Source of the DNA: Parvularcula sp964219355
Lineage (GTDB): Bacteria > Pseudomonadota > Alphaproteobacteria > Caulobacterales > Parvularculaceae
Assembly: GCA_964219355.1 (NCBI GenBank)
Contig: CAXPOZ010000003.1
Span: 310,001 to 374,000 of the forward strand
Direction of reading: 5' to 3'
Length of the DNA stretch: 64,000 nt
A program made the position numbers and the translations under genes. The notes beneath the pieces were generated by a model. That model ran no database searches, had not been told where the DNA came from, and saw nothing but the letters and a program-made list of their open reading frames with translations. The stretch's first letter is position 1. Each line of letters opens with the position of its first letter. Shown in pieces: positions 44,611-54,111 of the stretch.

Positions 44611-45168
44611 TCAGAACGGATTGTCGAAATCCCGCCAGAGGATCGCCGTCTTGTCTTTGTCCGAAAGAACGGGCGCCAGATCCGCAATGCCCCAGTCGAT
44701 CCCGAGATCAGGATCGTCCCAACGAACCGACCCATCGCTGCCCTGATCATAGGGCGCATCCACCTTGTAGGCGACTTCAGTCCCCGGCTCGAGCGTAAGG
44801 AAGCCATGCAGGAACCCGCGAGGCACATACATCTGCTCTCCGCCTTTGGCAGTCAGTTCGGCCTTCACCCATTTACCGCAGGTCGGCGAGCCCTTGCGGG
44901 CATCCACCGCGACATCGATCACGCGACCCGCAACGACGCGGACGAGCTTGGCTTGGGCGAAGGGCGGGCGTTGGAAATGGAGGCCCCGCAGCGTGTGGAC
45001 GCCCTCCGACCGGGACTGGTTATCCTGCATAAAGACTGCATCAATCCCCGCCTCGGCGAAGTCCTGTACATTATAAGTCACCGAGAACCAGCCGCGGTCA
45101 TCCCCGAACCGGGCAGGCCGAATGAACTTCACTTCGGGGATTTCGAGAGGAGAGACGTCAAGCGCCAT
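44611..45168 (-). CDS. rfbC: dTDP-4-dehydrorhamnose 3,5-epimerase
   Basis: A 185-residue cupin-fold epimerase that makes dTDP-4-dehydro-L-rhamnose. DDRGWFSVTYN, the substrate-binding TLRGLHFQ with its catalytic histidine, and YVPRGFLHGF are all present. The usual partners rfbA, rfbB and rfbD are not in the window, so it is an orphan here; they may lie elsewhere in the genome. It may also make a different deoxysugar nucleotide. Confidence 0.93.
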   Translation of the reverse strand: MALDVSPLEIPEVKFIRPARFGDDRGWFSVTYNVQDFAEAGIDAVFMQDNQSRSEGVHTLRGLHFQRPPFAQAKLVRVVAGRVIDVAVDARKGSPTCGKWVKAELTAKGGEQMYVPRGFLHGFLTLEPGTEVAYKVDAPYDQGSDGSVRWDDPDLGIDWGIADLAPVLSDKDKTAILWRDFDNPF

Positions 45169-45286
45169 GATAATTAATCCTGTTATTAGCCAGCTTATTG
45201 GCAGATAATTGCTGGAAACTTACCCCTTGAACACCATTGCAGCTCTCGGCTACGCGGGTGCGCTCATCAGCCCCTGAGATTTGACC

Positions 45287-46747
45287 ATGACTGATATGTT
45301 GAAATTCGTGACCGTTTCGCGCCAGCCCCCGCATCGCCGGGCGGCTGAAACGCGCCGTCAGGATTTCGACGAAATCTATGATCCCTTTCAGGATGCCGAA
45401 GCTGGCTCGCAAGCCTCGCGCTGTTCGCAATGTGGAGTCCCCTTTTGTCAGTCAGGCTGTCCCATCGACAATAACATCCCCGACTGGCTTAGGCTCGCTG
45501 CCGAGGGACGCCTGAAGGATGCCTATGAGGTTTCGGCGGCAACCTCCACCATGCCGGAGATCTGCGGCCGCATCTGCCCGCAAGACCGTCTCTGCGAAGG
45601 CTCTTGCGTCATTGAACAGTCAGGGCACGGCACGGTCACTATCGGAGCCGTCGAACAGTACATCACCGAGACCGCTTTCAAGGAGGGCTGGGTCCGGGAA
45701 GTGCGCCATGCCCGCGAGCGCGAAGAATCCGTCGGCATCATCGGCTCTGGCCCCGCGGGGCTGACAGCCGCCGAAAAGCTCCGTGAACGGGGCTATAAGG
45801 TCACTGTCTATGACCGCGCCGATCGGCCGGGCGGCCTCCTCACTTACGGCATCCCCGGCTTCAAGCTGGAGAAGCCCATCGTCATGCGCCGCGTCGAGCG
45901 GCTGGAGCGCGGCGGGGTCAAATTCGAAACCGGTTGCGATGTCGGCGGCAGTGTCAAATTCTCAGACATCCGTGCGCGTCATGATGCCATCCTGATTGCG
46001 ACCGGCGTCTATCAGGCGCGCGACCTTTCCGTCCCTGGCGTCGGCAGTGACGGCGTCGTCCCCGCGCTCGACTATCTCACCGCGTCGAACCGCATTGGGT
46101 TTGGCGACAAGGTCGCTGACTTTGACAGCGGCAAGCTTAATGCGGCAGGCAAGCATGTCGTCGTCATCGGCGGCGGCGATACGGCGATGGACTGCGTCCG
46201 CACCGCGATCCGTCAGGATGCTCTCTCTGTCTCTTGCGTCTATCGCCGCGACAGGACGAACATGCCCGGCTCCGCCCGTGAGGTCGCCAATGCCGAAGAA
46301 GAAGGCATCACCTTTGAATGGCTCTCCTCTCCTCTCGCCGTTCTCTCCGAAGGCAATGACGTCAGTGGCCTGAAGGTCCAGCGGATGCGTCTTGGCGCGC
46401 CGGGCCCGGATGGCCGTCAGGGCATCGAAGCCATCGACGGCGCGACCGGCACGCTCAAAGCCGGCCTTGTCATCAAGGCGCTCGGCTTTGAGCCAGAAGA
46501 CCTGCCCACCCTGTTCGGTCTGCCCGAATTGAAAGTCAGCCGCTGGGGTACGATCCGGGTCAATCCGTCCACTTATGAAACCAACGAGCCGGGGGTATAT
46601 GCCGCCGGTGACATCATGCGCGGCGCCAGCCTTGTGGTCTGGGGCATCCATGACGGCCTCAAAGCCGCCGAGGGAATCCATGCCCAGCTTTCCGCCCGCG
46701 CCACCCCCGCCCAAAAGACGAGGTCTCATGAAGAAGCTGTCGCCTGA
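45287..46747 (+). CDS. gltD: Glutamate synthase small subunit
   Basis: A 486-residue iron-sulfur flavoprotein that passes electrons from NADPH to the large subunit. The 4Fe-4S cysteines lie in CSQCGVPFCQSGCP (Cys46, 49, 54, 58) and CGRICPQDRLCEGSC. A GSGPAG FAD motif and a second nucleotide-binding motif VIGGGDTAMDC follow. I chose the ATG at 45287; a TTG two codons upstream is also in frame. Its 3' end overlaps gltB by 20 bp, so translation is likely coupled. Confidence 0.96.
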   Translation: MTDMLKFVTVSRQPPHRRAAETRRQDFDEIYDPFQDAEAGSQASRCSQCGVPFCQSGCPIDNNIPDWLRLAAEGRLKDAYEVSAATSTMPEICGRICPQDRLCEGSCVIEQSGHGTVTIGAVEQYITETAFKEGWVREVRHAREREESVGIIGSGPAGLTAAEKLRERGYKVTVYDRADRPGGLLTYGIPGFKLEKPIVMRRVERLERGGVKFETGCDVGGSVKFSDIRARHDAILIATGVYQARDLSVPGVGSDGVVPALDYLTASNRIGFGDKVADFDSGKLNAAGKHVVVIGGGDTAMDCVRTAIRQDALSVSCVYRRDRTNMPGSAREVANAEEEGITFEWLSSPLAVLSEGNDVSGLKVQRMRLGAPGPDGRQGIEAIDGATGTLKAGLVIKALGFEPEDLPTLFGLPELKVSRWGTIRVNPSTYETNEPGVYAAGDIMRGASLVVWGIHDGLKAAEGIHAQLSARATPAQKTRSHEEAVA

Positions 46748-49700
46748 GGAACTGGCCCGCACCGGCCTTTACGACCCTGCCGAAGAACATGACGCCTGCG
46801 GCGTCGGCATGATCGTCTCGATTGACGGCACGCCCCGCCGGGAAGTCGTCACGCGCGCCGTCGATGCACTCAAAGCCGTCTGGCACCGCGGCGCGGTCGC
46901 CTCTGACGGCAAGACAGGCGACGGGGCCGGTGTGCGCGTCGGGCTCGCACAGGATTTCTTCCGCGAAAAAGCCGCGCGCAGTGGCCATGAAGTCGGCAAT
47001 GCAGAAATCTGTGTCGGCATGGTGTTCCTGCCCCGGACGGATTTCAGCGCGCAGGACCGTGCCCGCGCGATTGTCGAGACCGAGATTCTCCGTTTCGGAT
47101 TCAAGCTGTTCGGCTGGCGTCAGGCCCCGACCGATGCCTCGGTCATCGGCCGCAAGGCAAATGATGTCCGCCCCGAAATCGAGCAGATCCTCTTCCATGA
47201 CCCGGCCGGCCGGCCGCAGGAAGAGCTCGACCGCCTTCTCTATATCATCCGTAGGCGCATCGAAAAGCGTGCCAAGGAAGGCAATCTCGCAGACCTTTAT
47301 ATCTGCTCTCTGTCCTCGCGTGACATCATCTATAAGGGGATGTTCAAGGCGCAGGACATCGACGCCTTCTTCCTCGACCTCAAAGACGAGCGTTTCGTCT
47401 CAAGCGTCGCCATCTTCCATCAGCGCTATTCGACCAACACCTTCCCCGAATGGCGGCTGGCCCAGCCCTTCCGGATGCTCGCCCACAATGGCGAGATCAA
47501 CACGATCCGCGGCAATATCAACTGGATGCGCTCCCATGAGCGCAAGATGGCCTCCGAGACATTCGGCGAATATGGTGCCGACATCAAACCGGTGATCAAT
47601 CCGGGGGCGTCGGATTCCGCCGCGCTTGATGCGGTTTATGAGCTGCTCGTCCGCTCAGGCCGCAATGCGCCGATGGCAAAGGCCCTCCTGATCCCGGAAG
47701 CATGGTCGAAACGTTCCAGCGTCATGCGCAAGGATGTCCGCGCGCTTTATGAATATTGCAACGCCGTGATGGAGCCGTGGGATGGGCCCGCCGCGATCTG
47801 CGCCTTTGATGGGCGCTGGGCGCTGGCCGGGCTCGACCGCAATGGCCTGCGGCCCCTGCGTTATGCGATCACCGAGGACGGCCTGCTCGCAGTCGGCTCG
47901 GAAAGCGGCATGTGCCCGCTTGGCGACAAGCATGTCATCCGCCGGGGCGCGGTCCCCGCCGGGGGCATGATCGCCGTCGATCTGAAAGAGAAGCAATTCT
48001 TCACCCATGGCGAAGTGATGGACCGGCTGGTTGCCGCCCATCCTTATGCGGAATGGCTCGGCAATATCACGGAGCTCGATCCGCTGATCCGTCCGGGCAA
48101 GGAAGAACGCCTGTTCGAGGCGCCTGAACTGGCCCAGCGCCAGTTGATGTCGGGCTATACCGAGGAGGACATCGACCTCATCCTCAAACCCATGGCCGAG
48201 ACCGGCAAGGAAGCCATCGGCTCCATGGGCGATGACACGCCGCTTGCTTTTATGTCGCCGAATTACCGGCCGATGTCGCATTTCTTCCGCCAGCGCTTCA
48301 GCCAAGTGACGAACCCGCCGATCGACCCCTTGCGCGAAGGCCGGGTGATGAGCCTCAAGACCCGGTTCAAGAACCTTGGCAACATCCTTGCCCAGAACGA
48401 AACGCAGACGGATGTTTACGTACTTGAGGGACCGATCCTCTCGAACGGCATGTATGAGCGGATGCGCGCACGTCTCGGCGAAACCGTCACCGTGCTCGAC
48501 TGCACTTTTGAGGTGCGCGAAGACCCCGGCGCATTGCAGGAAGCCCTGACCCGCATTCAGGAAGAGGTCTGCACGGCCGTTGCTGGCGGCTCGGCCCATA
48601 TCGTCCTGACCGACCGGCATGTCTCTGGCACCCGCGCGCCGATCCCGATGATCCTTGCCACCAGCGCCTGTCACAAGGCGCTGATCGAAAAAGGCCTGCG
48701 GTCATTCTGTTCCCTGACGGTCCGCAGCGCGGAATGCCTCGACAGCCATTATTGCGCGGTGCTGATCGGCGTCGGCGCAACCTGCGTCAGCCCCTATCTT
48801 GCTTTTGAAACCATCGCCGAGCGCATTGAGCGCGGCAAATATGACGGGCTCGATCTGTCGAGTGCCATCGGCAATTACAAAAAAGCGCTGGAAAATGGTC
48901 TTCTGAAGATCCTCTCCAAGATGGGCGTCTCGGTCCTCTCGGCCTATCGCGGCGGCTGTAATTTCGAGACGCTCGGCCTCTCCCGCTCGCTGATTGATGC
49001 CTATCTGCCCGGCGCGACCAGTCGCATCTCTGGCCTCGGCCTGCCAGGCCTTGAGAAAATGATCCGTGAGCTGCACGACAAGGCTGTTGGTGAACAGGAA
49101 GACCTCGCCCGTCTTCCGCTCGGCAGCTTCTACCGCGTCCGCGCGGGCGGCGAGCCCCACGCCTATCAGGCAAAGGCGATCAGCGATCTGCAACAGGCCG
49201 TGCGCCAGAATGATTATGCCGCCTATAAAAGGTGGTCCTCGGCGATTGCCGAAAACTCCCAGATCCAGATCCGCGACCTTCTCGCTTTCCGGCCACAACG
49301 TGCGGTCCCGCTTGAAAAGGTCGAAAGCGTCAATGCCATCCGCAAGCGCTTTGTCACCCCCGGCATGTCGCTCGGCGCGCTCTCTCAGGAAGCGCATGGC
49401 ACACTGAATGTTGCGATGAACAGGATCGGCGCCAAATCCGTCTCCGGCGAAGGCGGTGAGGATCCAGCCCGTTACAAGCCCCTGCCCAATGGCGACAATA
49501 TGAATTCGGCGATCAAGCAGATCGCCTCGGGCCGCTTTGGGGTGACAGCGGAATATCTCAATCACTGCCGCGAGATCGAGATCAAGGTCGCACAGGGTGC
49601 AAAACCCGGCGAAGGCGGACAATTGCCCGGCTTCAAGGTGACCGAATTCATTGCCAAGATGCGCCACGCCACACCCGGCGTCACACTCATCTCGCCGCCG

Positions 49701-51203
49701 CCGCATCACGACATCTATTCAATCGAAGACCTCGCGCAGCTCATCTTCGACCTCAAGCAGATCAGCCCGAATGCGCGTGTCTGCGTGAAACTCGTCGCCT
49801 CGGCGGGTGTGGGCACGATTGCCGCAGGCGTCGCCAAGGCCAAGGCGGACATCATCCTGATTTCCGGCCATGTCGGCGGCACGGGCGCCAGCCCGCAGAC
49901 CTCGATCAAATTTGCCGGCTCGCCATGGGAGCTGGGTCTTGCCGAAGCCAATCAGGTGCTCACCCTCAACGAGCTGCGTGAGCAGGTCACCCTTCGCACC
50001 GATGGCGGCCTCAGAACTGGCCGCGACATCGTCATCGCCGCTATGTTGGGGGCGGAGGAATACGGCATCGGCACGCTCAGCCTTGTGGCCATGGGCTGCC
50101 TGATGGTGCGCCAGTGCCATTCGAACACCTGCCCGGTCGGTGTCTGCACGCAAGACGCCTCCTTGCGCGAGCGCTTTACGGGCAATGCGGACCATGTCGT
50201 GAACCTGATGACCTTCATCGCCGAAGAGGTTCGCGAAATCCTCGCCGAGCTTGGCGTGAAGAGCCTTGATGATGTGATCGGCCGCTCTGATCTTCTTTAT
50301 CAGGTCAGCCGCGGTGCAGAGCATCTCGACGATCTCGATCTCAACCCGATCCTGATCCGGGCGAGCGAAGGGCCGACCCCGCCGCGTAGCACGCGCGAGC
50401 TTCGCAATGATGTCGGCGAAACCCTCGACGCCCTGATCGTGGCTGATGCCGATCCCGTCTGGAGCCACAGAGAGAAGATGCAGCTCACCTATCCTGTGCG
50501 CAATATCGACCGGGCGGTCGGCACACGGACCAGCTCGCATATCGTCCGGCAATTCGGCCCCGAGGGCCTGCCCGATGGTCACCTGACCGTGAACCTACGC
50601 GGTTCGGCGGGCCAGTCGCTTGCTGCCTTTGGCATGCGCGGCCTCAGGATCGAAGTCGAAGGCGATGCCAATGACTATGTTGGCAAAGGGCTTTGCGGTG
50701 CGCAGGTCATCATCACGCCAGCCCGGAATGAACCGAAGACGGATGATGTCATCATCGGCAATACCTGCCTTTATGGCGCTACCTCAGGCGAGCTTTACGC
50801 TGCCGGCCATGCGGGCGAGCGTTTCGCCGTGCGCAATTCAGGTGCCCGCGCGGTCGTTGAGGGCTGCGGCGCAAATGGCTGCGAATATATGACCGGCGGT
50901 GAAGTGTTGATCCTTGGCCGTGTCGGCGACAATTTCGGCGCCGGGATGACCGGCGGCCGTGTCTTTGTCTATGATCCGGCAACCCGGCTCGGTGATTATC
51001 TGAACACAGATGATGTCTGCGCCATGCCGCTCGGCGATACCGAGGAAGATTGCCGCGCTTTGCTCAGCAGCCATTTTGCGAATACCGGCTCGGAGCTGGC
51101 TCGCCAGCTCATCGACAATTGGGATGAAGCACGCGCCGCGTTCCGCCTCGTCCTGCCGGCGCTTGCCGAACCTGTGGTCCAGCCGGTCCGCGCAGCCTCC
51201 TGA
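46728..51203 (+). CDS. gltB: Glutamate synthase large subunit
   Basis: A 1491-residue enzyme that transfers the amide of glutamine to 2-oxoglutarate. A 23-residue propeptide precedes the N-terminal nucleophile Cys24 (HDACGVGMI). The class II glutaminase domain is followed by a central domain, the FMN barrel (KPGEGGQLPGFKV, SGHVGGTGASPQTSIK), the 3Fe-4S cysteines (CLMVRQCHSNTCPVGVC) and a C-terminal beta-helix (GANGCEYMTGGEV). The length is normal for the family. It is transcribed with gltD and ends at a strong bidirectional terminator. Confidence 0.97.
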   Translation: MKKLSPEELARTGLYDPAEEHDACGVGMIVSIDGTPRREVVTRAVDALKAVWHRGAVASDGKTGDGAGVRVGLAQDFFREKAARSGHEVGNAEICVGMVFLPRTDFSAQDRARAIVETEILRFGFKLFGWRQAPTDASVIGRKANDVRPEIEQILFHDPAGRPQEELDRLLYIIRRRIEKRAKEGNLADLYICSLSSRDIIYKGMFKAQDIDAFFLDLKDERFVSSVAIFHQRYSTNTFPEWRLAQPFRMLAHNGEINTIRGNINWMRSHERKMASETFGEYGADIKPVINPGASDSAALDAVYELLVRSGRNAPMAKALLIPEAWSKRSSVMRKDVRALYEYCNAVMEPWDGPAAICAFDGRWALAGLDRNGLRPLRYAITEDGLLAVGSESGMCPLGDKHVIRRGAVPAGGMIAVDLKEKQFFTHGEVMDRLVAAHPYAEWLGNITELDPLIRPGKEERLFEAPELAQRQLMSGYTEEDIDLILKPMAETGKEAIGSMGDDTPLAFMSPNYRPMSHFFRQRFSQVTNPPIDPLREGRVMSLKTRFKNLGNILAQNETQTDVYVLEGPILSNGMYERMRARLGETVTVLDCTFEVREDPGALQEALTRIQEEVCTAVAGGSAHIVLTDRHVSGTRAPIPMILATSACHKALIEKGLRSFCSLTVRSAECLDSHYCAVLIGVGATCVSPYLAFETIAERIERGKYDGLDLSSAIGNYKKALENGLLKILSKMGVSVLSAYRGGCNFETLGLSRSLIDAYLPGATSRISGLGLPGLEKMIRELHDKAVGEQEDLARLPLGSFYRVRAGGEPHAYQAKAISDLQQAVRQNDYAAYKRWSSAIAENSQIQIRDLLAFRPQRAVPLEKVESVNAIRKRFVTPGMSLGALSQEAHGTLNVAMNRIGAKSVSGEGGEDPARYKPLPNGDNMNSAIKQIASGRFGVTAEYLNHCREIEIKVAQGAKPGEGGQLPGFKVTEFIAKMRHATPGVTLISPPPHHDIYSIEDLAQLIFDLKQISPNARVCVKLVASAGVGTIAAGVAKAKADIILISGHVGGTGASPQTSIKFAGSPWELGLAEANQVLTLNELREQVTLRTDGGLRTGRDIVIAAMLGAEEYGIGTLSLVAMGCLMVRQCHSNTCPVGVCTQDASLRERFTGNADHVVNLMTFIAEEVREILAELGVKSLDDVIGRSDLLYQVSRGAEHLDDLDLNPILIRASEGPTPPRSTRELRNDVGETLDALIVADADPVWSHREKMQLTYPVRNIDRAVGTRTSSHIVRQFGPEGLPDGHLTVNLRGSAGQSLAAFGMRGLRIEVEGDANDYVGKGLCGAQVIITPARNEPKTDDVIIGNTCLYGATSGELYAAGHAGERFAVRNSGARAVVEGCGANGCEYMTGGEVLILGRVGDNFGAGMTGGRVFVYDPATRLGDYLNTDDVCAMPLGDTEEDCRALLSSHFANTGSELARQLIDNWDEARAAFRLVLPALAEPVVQPVRAAS

Positions 51204-51204
51204 T

Positions 51205-51236
51205 AAAAAAGGGGCGCTGCAATGAGCGCCCCTTTT
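51205..51236. terminator. Bidirectional terminator between gltB and sapC
   Basis: GGGGCGCT (51211-51218) pairs with AGCGCCCC (51225-51232) across a 6-base loop. It is flanked by an A-run on the left and a T-run on the right, so it can work for both convergent genes. Confidence 0.9.
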
Positions 51237-51259
51237 GAATTCAAAGATGAATGGTCTGC

Positions 51260-52075
51260 TTATGCAGACTTCATCGATTTGAGGACGTCCACACCTTGAA
51301 GATCGTGGCGACGTGCACGGCGTTCCATCAGCGCGCGCCAGTTCCCCATCGACATCAGCTGCGAGTAGAGAATCGGCAGGATGTTTGACTTGCGAAGCTC
51401 AAGGAATTTGTCGTCCGGCAGTTCGTTGAGTTTGTTCTCTTCGAGGCCGACATATTTCGCGAAAGGCTGCGGCTGATCAGTGCCGTCCGGCGTGAACTGA
51501 GCGACCTGCTCGGCGAGGAAATCGTATTTTGCGAGTTCCTGGCTGAAACGCAGCGTGTTCTGACGGTCCTGCTCATAGGTCTGGCAGTATTCCATCGCTT
51601 GCTTCATCGCGTCGCTCGGCTCGCCATTATTAAAGAACGGCAGCTCACCATTCTCGGTGATACCGGCATAGCCCTCGTCGACGATCATCGCCATGCGCGG
51701 GTTTTGCGGATCGGCCCCACGGTCGGTGGCCAGCGCAAACGGATAGCGGCGCAGATAGCCCGGCACGTAGACATTCTGTTCCCACTCACCGGTTTCCTTG
51801 TCGATGAAGAGGTTCTCATCATCGATGATGCCGACGACGGCGAGCGGCAGCGCGGTTGCCTTCTCGGAGAAGATCACCGGGTAATCGCGAGACGCCGAAG
51901 GAATTTCCGAGACGGTCAGCGGGATCGCACGAATTTTCTCAGCGAAAGCGAACGGACGATCCGGACGCGAGACGCCAAGCTTGCCGTGCTGTTCCTTGTT
52001 GAGGAGAGCCGGTTTCGAGAACAGGAACATGGACCCTTCAAGGCCCGGAGGTGTGGCGGTTGGCGTAGTGCTCAT
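51260..52075 (-). CDS. SapC family protein
   Basis: A 271-residue protein without a signal peptide or membrane segment. The pattern EIPSASRDYPVIFS, PLAVVGIIDDENLFID, GYLRRYPFALATD and LPFFNNGEPSDAMKQAMEYC is characteristic of the SapC family (PF07277). The family was named after a surface-layer gene but has no established biochemical function. In many Proteobacteria it is encoded beside TonB-dependent receptors with cupin_8 and halogenase homologues, the same set found at 20.6-35.9 kb here. In this genome it stands apart, after gltB. Confidence 0.88.
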   Translation of the reverse strand: MSTTPTATPPGLEGSMFLFSKPALLNKEQHGKLGVSRPDRPFAFAEKIRAIPLTVSEIPSASRDYPVIFSEKATALPLAVVGIIDDENLFIDKETGEWEQNVYVPGYLRRYPFALATDRGADPQNPRMAMIVDEGYAGITENGELPFFNNGEPSDAMKQAMEYCQTYEQDRQNTLRFSQELAKYDFLAEQVAQFTPDGTDQPQPFAKYVGLEENKLNELPDDKFLELRKSNILPILYSQLMSMGNWRALMERRARRHDLQGVDVLKSMKSA

Positions 52076-52188
52076 GAAATTCGTCTTTTCTTCTGTGAGA
52101 CTGTCAATTCGGCGCGCAATAGCAAAACGCCATGCTCTGCGGAACCCTCAAGGCGAGGGAAATCAACTGTTGGTGGGCGAAATCCTGT

Positions 52189-52728
52189 TCAGAGAGAGGC
52201 CATTTCCGATTTCGAGCGGTCCTGCGCATCACAAGCGATGCGATACATCTCCTGAAGATGCTTGGCATCCTGGGCTGCCCTGTGGACATGCGGCGCCCCG
52301 CGGCTGGCAAGTTCAACCAGCTCTTTGGGCTCGCGCGTCCAAATCGGCCGGAGAAGATCGCCAAGGTCGTTGAGCCGGTAATTGGGGCGGACCCCGGCCG
52401 CATCATAAAGCCGGAACAGCCAGAAACTGTCATAGTCGGGCGCGTCAGAATAAACCTGCGCATCGCCGAGCGCGGCATTCAGGATCAGCGCGGATTCAAT
52501 CGGATCCCGGCCATCCGTGACCAGATTGCTCGGGCTGATACCGTGCAGCTTCTCAGCCGGCTTCTCCCATGCCGTCATGCTCCAGCTATCCGCTGGCTTG
52601 ATCAGCATGGAACGCGGATCACCCGTTTCGAATACCCAGCCCACTTCGATGGGCCAGGAATGTGGTCCCAGACCGGACGCCTCGACGTCGATGAACGCGA
52701 TTCTCGCGTTCCTTTGATCGGCTTCCAT
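52189..52728 (-). CDS. DnaQ-like DEDD 3'-5' exonuclease domain protein
   Basis: A 179-residue protein made of a single RNase H-like exonuclease domain. The DEDD acidic residues appear in FIDVEASGLG (Asp and Glu), in DAPDYDSFW and in HRAAQDAKHL. It may be a proofreading or RNA-trimming exonuclease; DNA and RNA substrates cannot be distinguished. A GGAGG Shine-Dalgarno lies just upstream of the ATG. Its downstream neighbour on the same strand is the SapC gene. Confidence 0.82.
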   Translation of the reverse strand: MEADQRNARIAFIDVEASGLGPHSWPIEVGWVFETGDPRSMLIKPADSWSMTAWEKPAEKLHGISPSNLVTDGRDPIESALILNAALGDAQVYSDAPDYDSFWLFRLYDAAGVRPNYRLNDLGDLLRPIWTREPKELVELASRGAPHVHRAAQDAKHLQEMYRIACDAQDRSKSEMASL

Positions 52729-52858
52729 TCAACCTCCCCGGACGGCGCTATTGTTACGCGCTTCTTGTGGCCGGCATAATATTTTTGGTCAGTTCCCGGC
52801 GGGGTTTTTATCCGCCGGTCAGCAGCAAATGTCGAGAAAAATGGGAAAAAACGCGCGC

Positions 52859-53053
52859 TTAGACGCGCTGTCCGCCCGAGACGCGCCAGACCCCGGATGC
52901 TTCGTCTACCTCAAGATCGAGAATCGGCTCGTCGCCATTCGCCTTATTGGCGAATTTGCGGGCCGCCTCGATCCGGCGTTTGACCTTCCGGGCGAGGGTC
53001 ACCGCCCCGGCGGTTGCCGCAGCGGTGAGGATAAGGGTGCCGATCGCGCTCAT
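52859..53053 (-). CDS. Small single-pass membrane protein, unknown function
   Basis: A 64-residue protein with one hydrophobic segment (about residues 2-21, AIGTLILTAAATAGAVTLA), a basic stretch (RKVKRRIEAARK) and a soluble tail. It lies 48 bp downstream of the peptidase gene on the same strand and codon use matches the surroundings. I do not recognise a family. The predicted topology has the basic side in the cytoplasm. Confidence 0.6.
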   Translation of the reverse strand: MSAIGTLILTAAATAGAVTLARKVKRRIEAARKFANKANGDEPILDLEVDEASGVWRVSGGQRV

Positions 53054-53101
53054 GAGACAGAGCCTATCACAGATTCTCGGAATTGGCGCATGACAGCTCG
53101 G

Positions 53102-53944
53102 TTAGCGCCCAAAGCGCGACCACAGGCTCTTGCGCTCAATCGCGCCTAAGATCGCATCGGGGCCGATGACCCGCTCAAGCGACGCGCCCATGAGTTTTGC
53201 GAGCATGCCTTTCTTGTCAGCCGGGATCGGCCGGATTTTCACCCGGTCGCCAAAGCGGCGCTTGAGCATGGCGCGCATGTCCTCGACCCCGTCGATCAGG
53301 CCCAGCTCTTTTGCGTCTTCGGCCAGCCAGAAATCGCCATTGAAGAGGGTGTCGTCGCTGCCCTTGAGGCGCTCACCGCGGCGGTCTTTGACGACGCCGA
53401 CAAAGCCCTTGTGGGATTTCTCCAGCAGGTCTTCGAGACGGCGGACATCGCGCGGGCTTTCGGGCCGGAAGGGATCAAGCTGCCCCTTGTGATCACCAGC
53501 AGTATAGACCCGCCGCTCAATGCCGAGCTTTTCCAGCGCATCGGGGAAGCCGAACCCGCCGGCAATCACGCCAATCGAGCCGACAATCGCGAAGGGATCG
53601 GCATAGATCTCGTCCCCTGCCAGCGCGAGCATATAGCCGCCCGAGGCGCCGACATCCTCGATATGTGTGATCAGCGGCAGCTTGTGCTTCTCGGCCAGCT
53701 CCCGGGCGCGGGCGAGGATCATCCGCGACTGAACCGGCGAGCCGCCCGGCGAGTTGATCGACAGAATGACGGCCCTTGGGCTGCCCACCGTGAACGCCTT
53801 GCGGAGCGAATCTTCGAGACCGGAAAGATTGAGGGACTTCCCCGTCCGCGTATCGGGCGCAATCGTACCATTCATCGGCAGCAGATTGACGATCGGGGCC
53901 GGGTCACCGGTAAAGGGCAGTTTATGCCACAGGAATTTGAACAC
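53102..53944 (-). CDS. S49 family signal-peptide-peptidase-like serine protease (SppA/SohB type)
   Basis: A 280-residue protease with the Ser-Lys dyad of family S49: Ser101 in GASGGYMLALAGD and Lys153 in DHKGQLDPF. The upstream signature ILSINSPGGSP is also present. I chose the GTG at 53944, preceded by CCGGAGAGAA; a longer start at 54001 lacks support. No signal peptide or membrane segment is evident, unlike E. coli SppA, so it is the short, single-domain type. It probably degrades leftover signal peptides or membrane protein fragments. Confidence 0.9.
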   Translation of the reverse strand: MFKFLWHKLPFTGDPAPIVNLLPMNGTIAPDTRTGKSLNLSGLEDSLRKAFTVGSPRAVILSINSPGGSPVQSRMILARARELAEKHKLPLITHIEDVGASGGYMLALAGDEIYADPFAIVGSIGVIAGGFGFPDALEKLGIERRVYTAGDHKGQLDPFRPESPRDVRRLEDLLEKSHKGFVGVVKDRRGERLKGSDDTLFNGDFWLAEDAKELGLIDGVEDMRAMLKRRFGDRVKIRPIPADKKGMLAKLMGASLERVIGPDAILGAIERKSLWSRFGR

Positions 53945-54111
53945 ATTTCTCTCCGGGGATGGAAACTCGAGTATACGGGCTGTAAGCGCAGCGGCTTGCA
54001 AGGTTCAACCGTCTCAAAGACTGTGCCATGAGCACTTTGTCACATAAGACGTTGCGCCAATTGTCCCCATATCTCGTCTGGGCATAGTCTCGCCTGGAAA
54101 GGAACTGCTTC

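Noticed and set aside
45175..45225. Inverted-repeat-like bases (GCCA...TGGC) upstream of gltD considered as an operator
   Set aside because: Symmetry is short and imperfect and does not fit the LacI consensus found elsewhere in the window.
47655..50582. Three long antisense open frames within gltB (about 339, 335 and 287 codons)
   Set aside because: gltB is intact with all cofactor motifs; the antisense products show no family pattern or ribosome-binding site.
52796..52818. CCGGCGG/CCGCCGG inverted repeat considered as a terminator for the small membrane-protein gene
   Set aside because: No T-run follows on the relevant strand; GC-rich sequence makes such a short repeat unremarkable.
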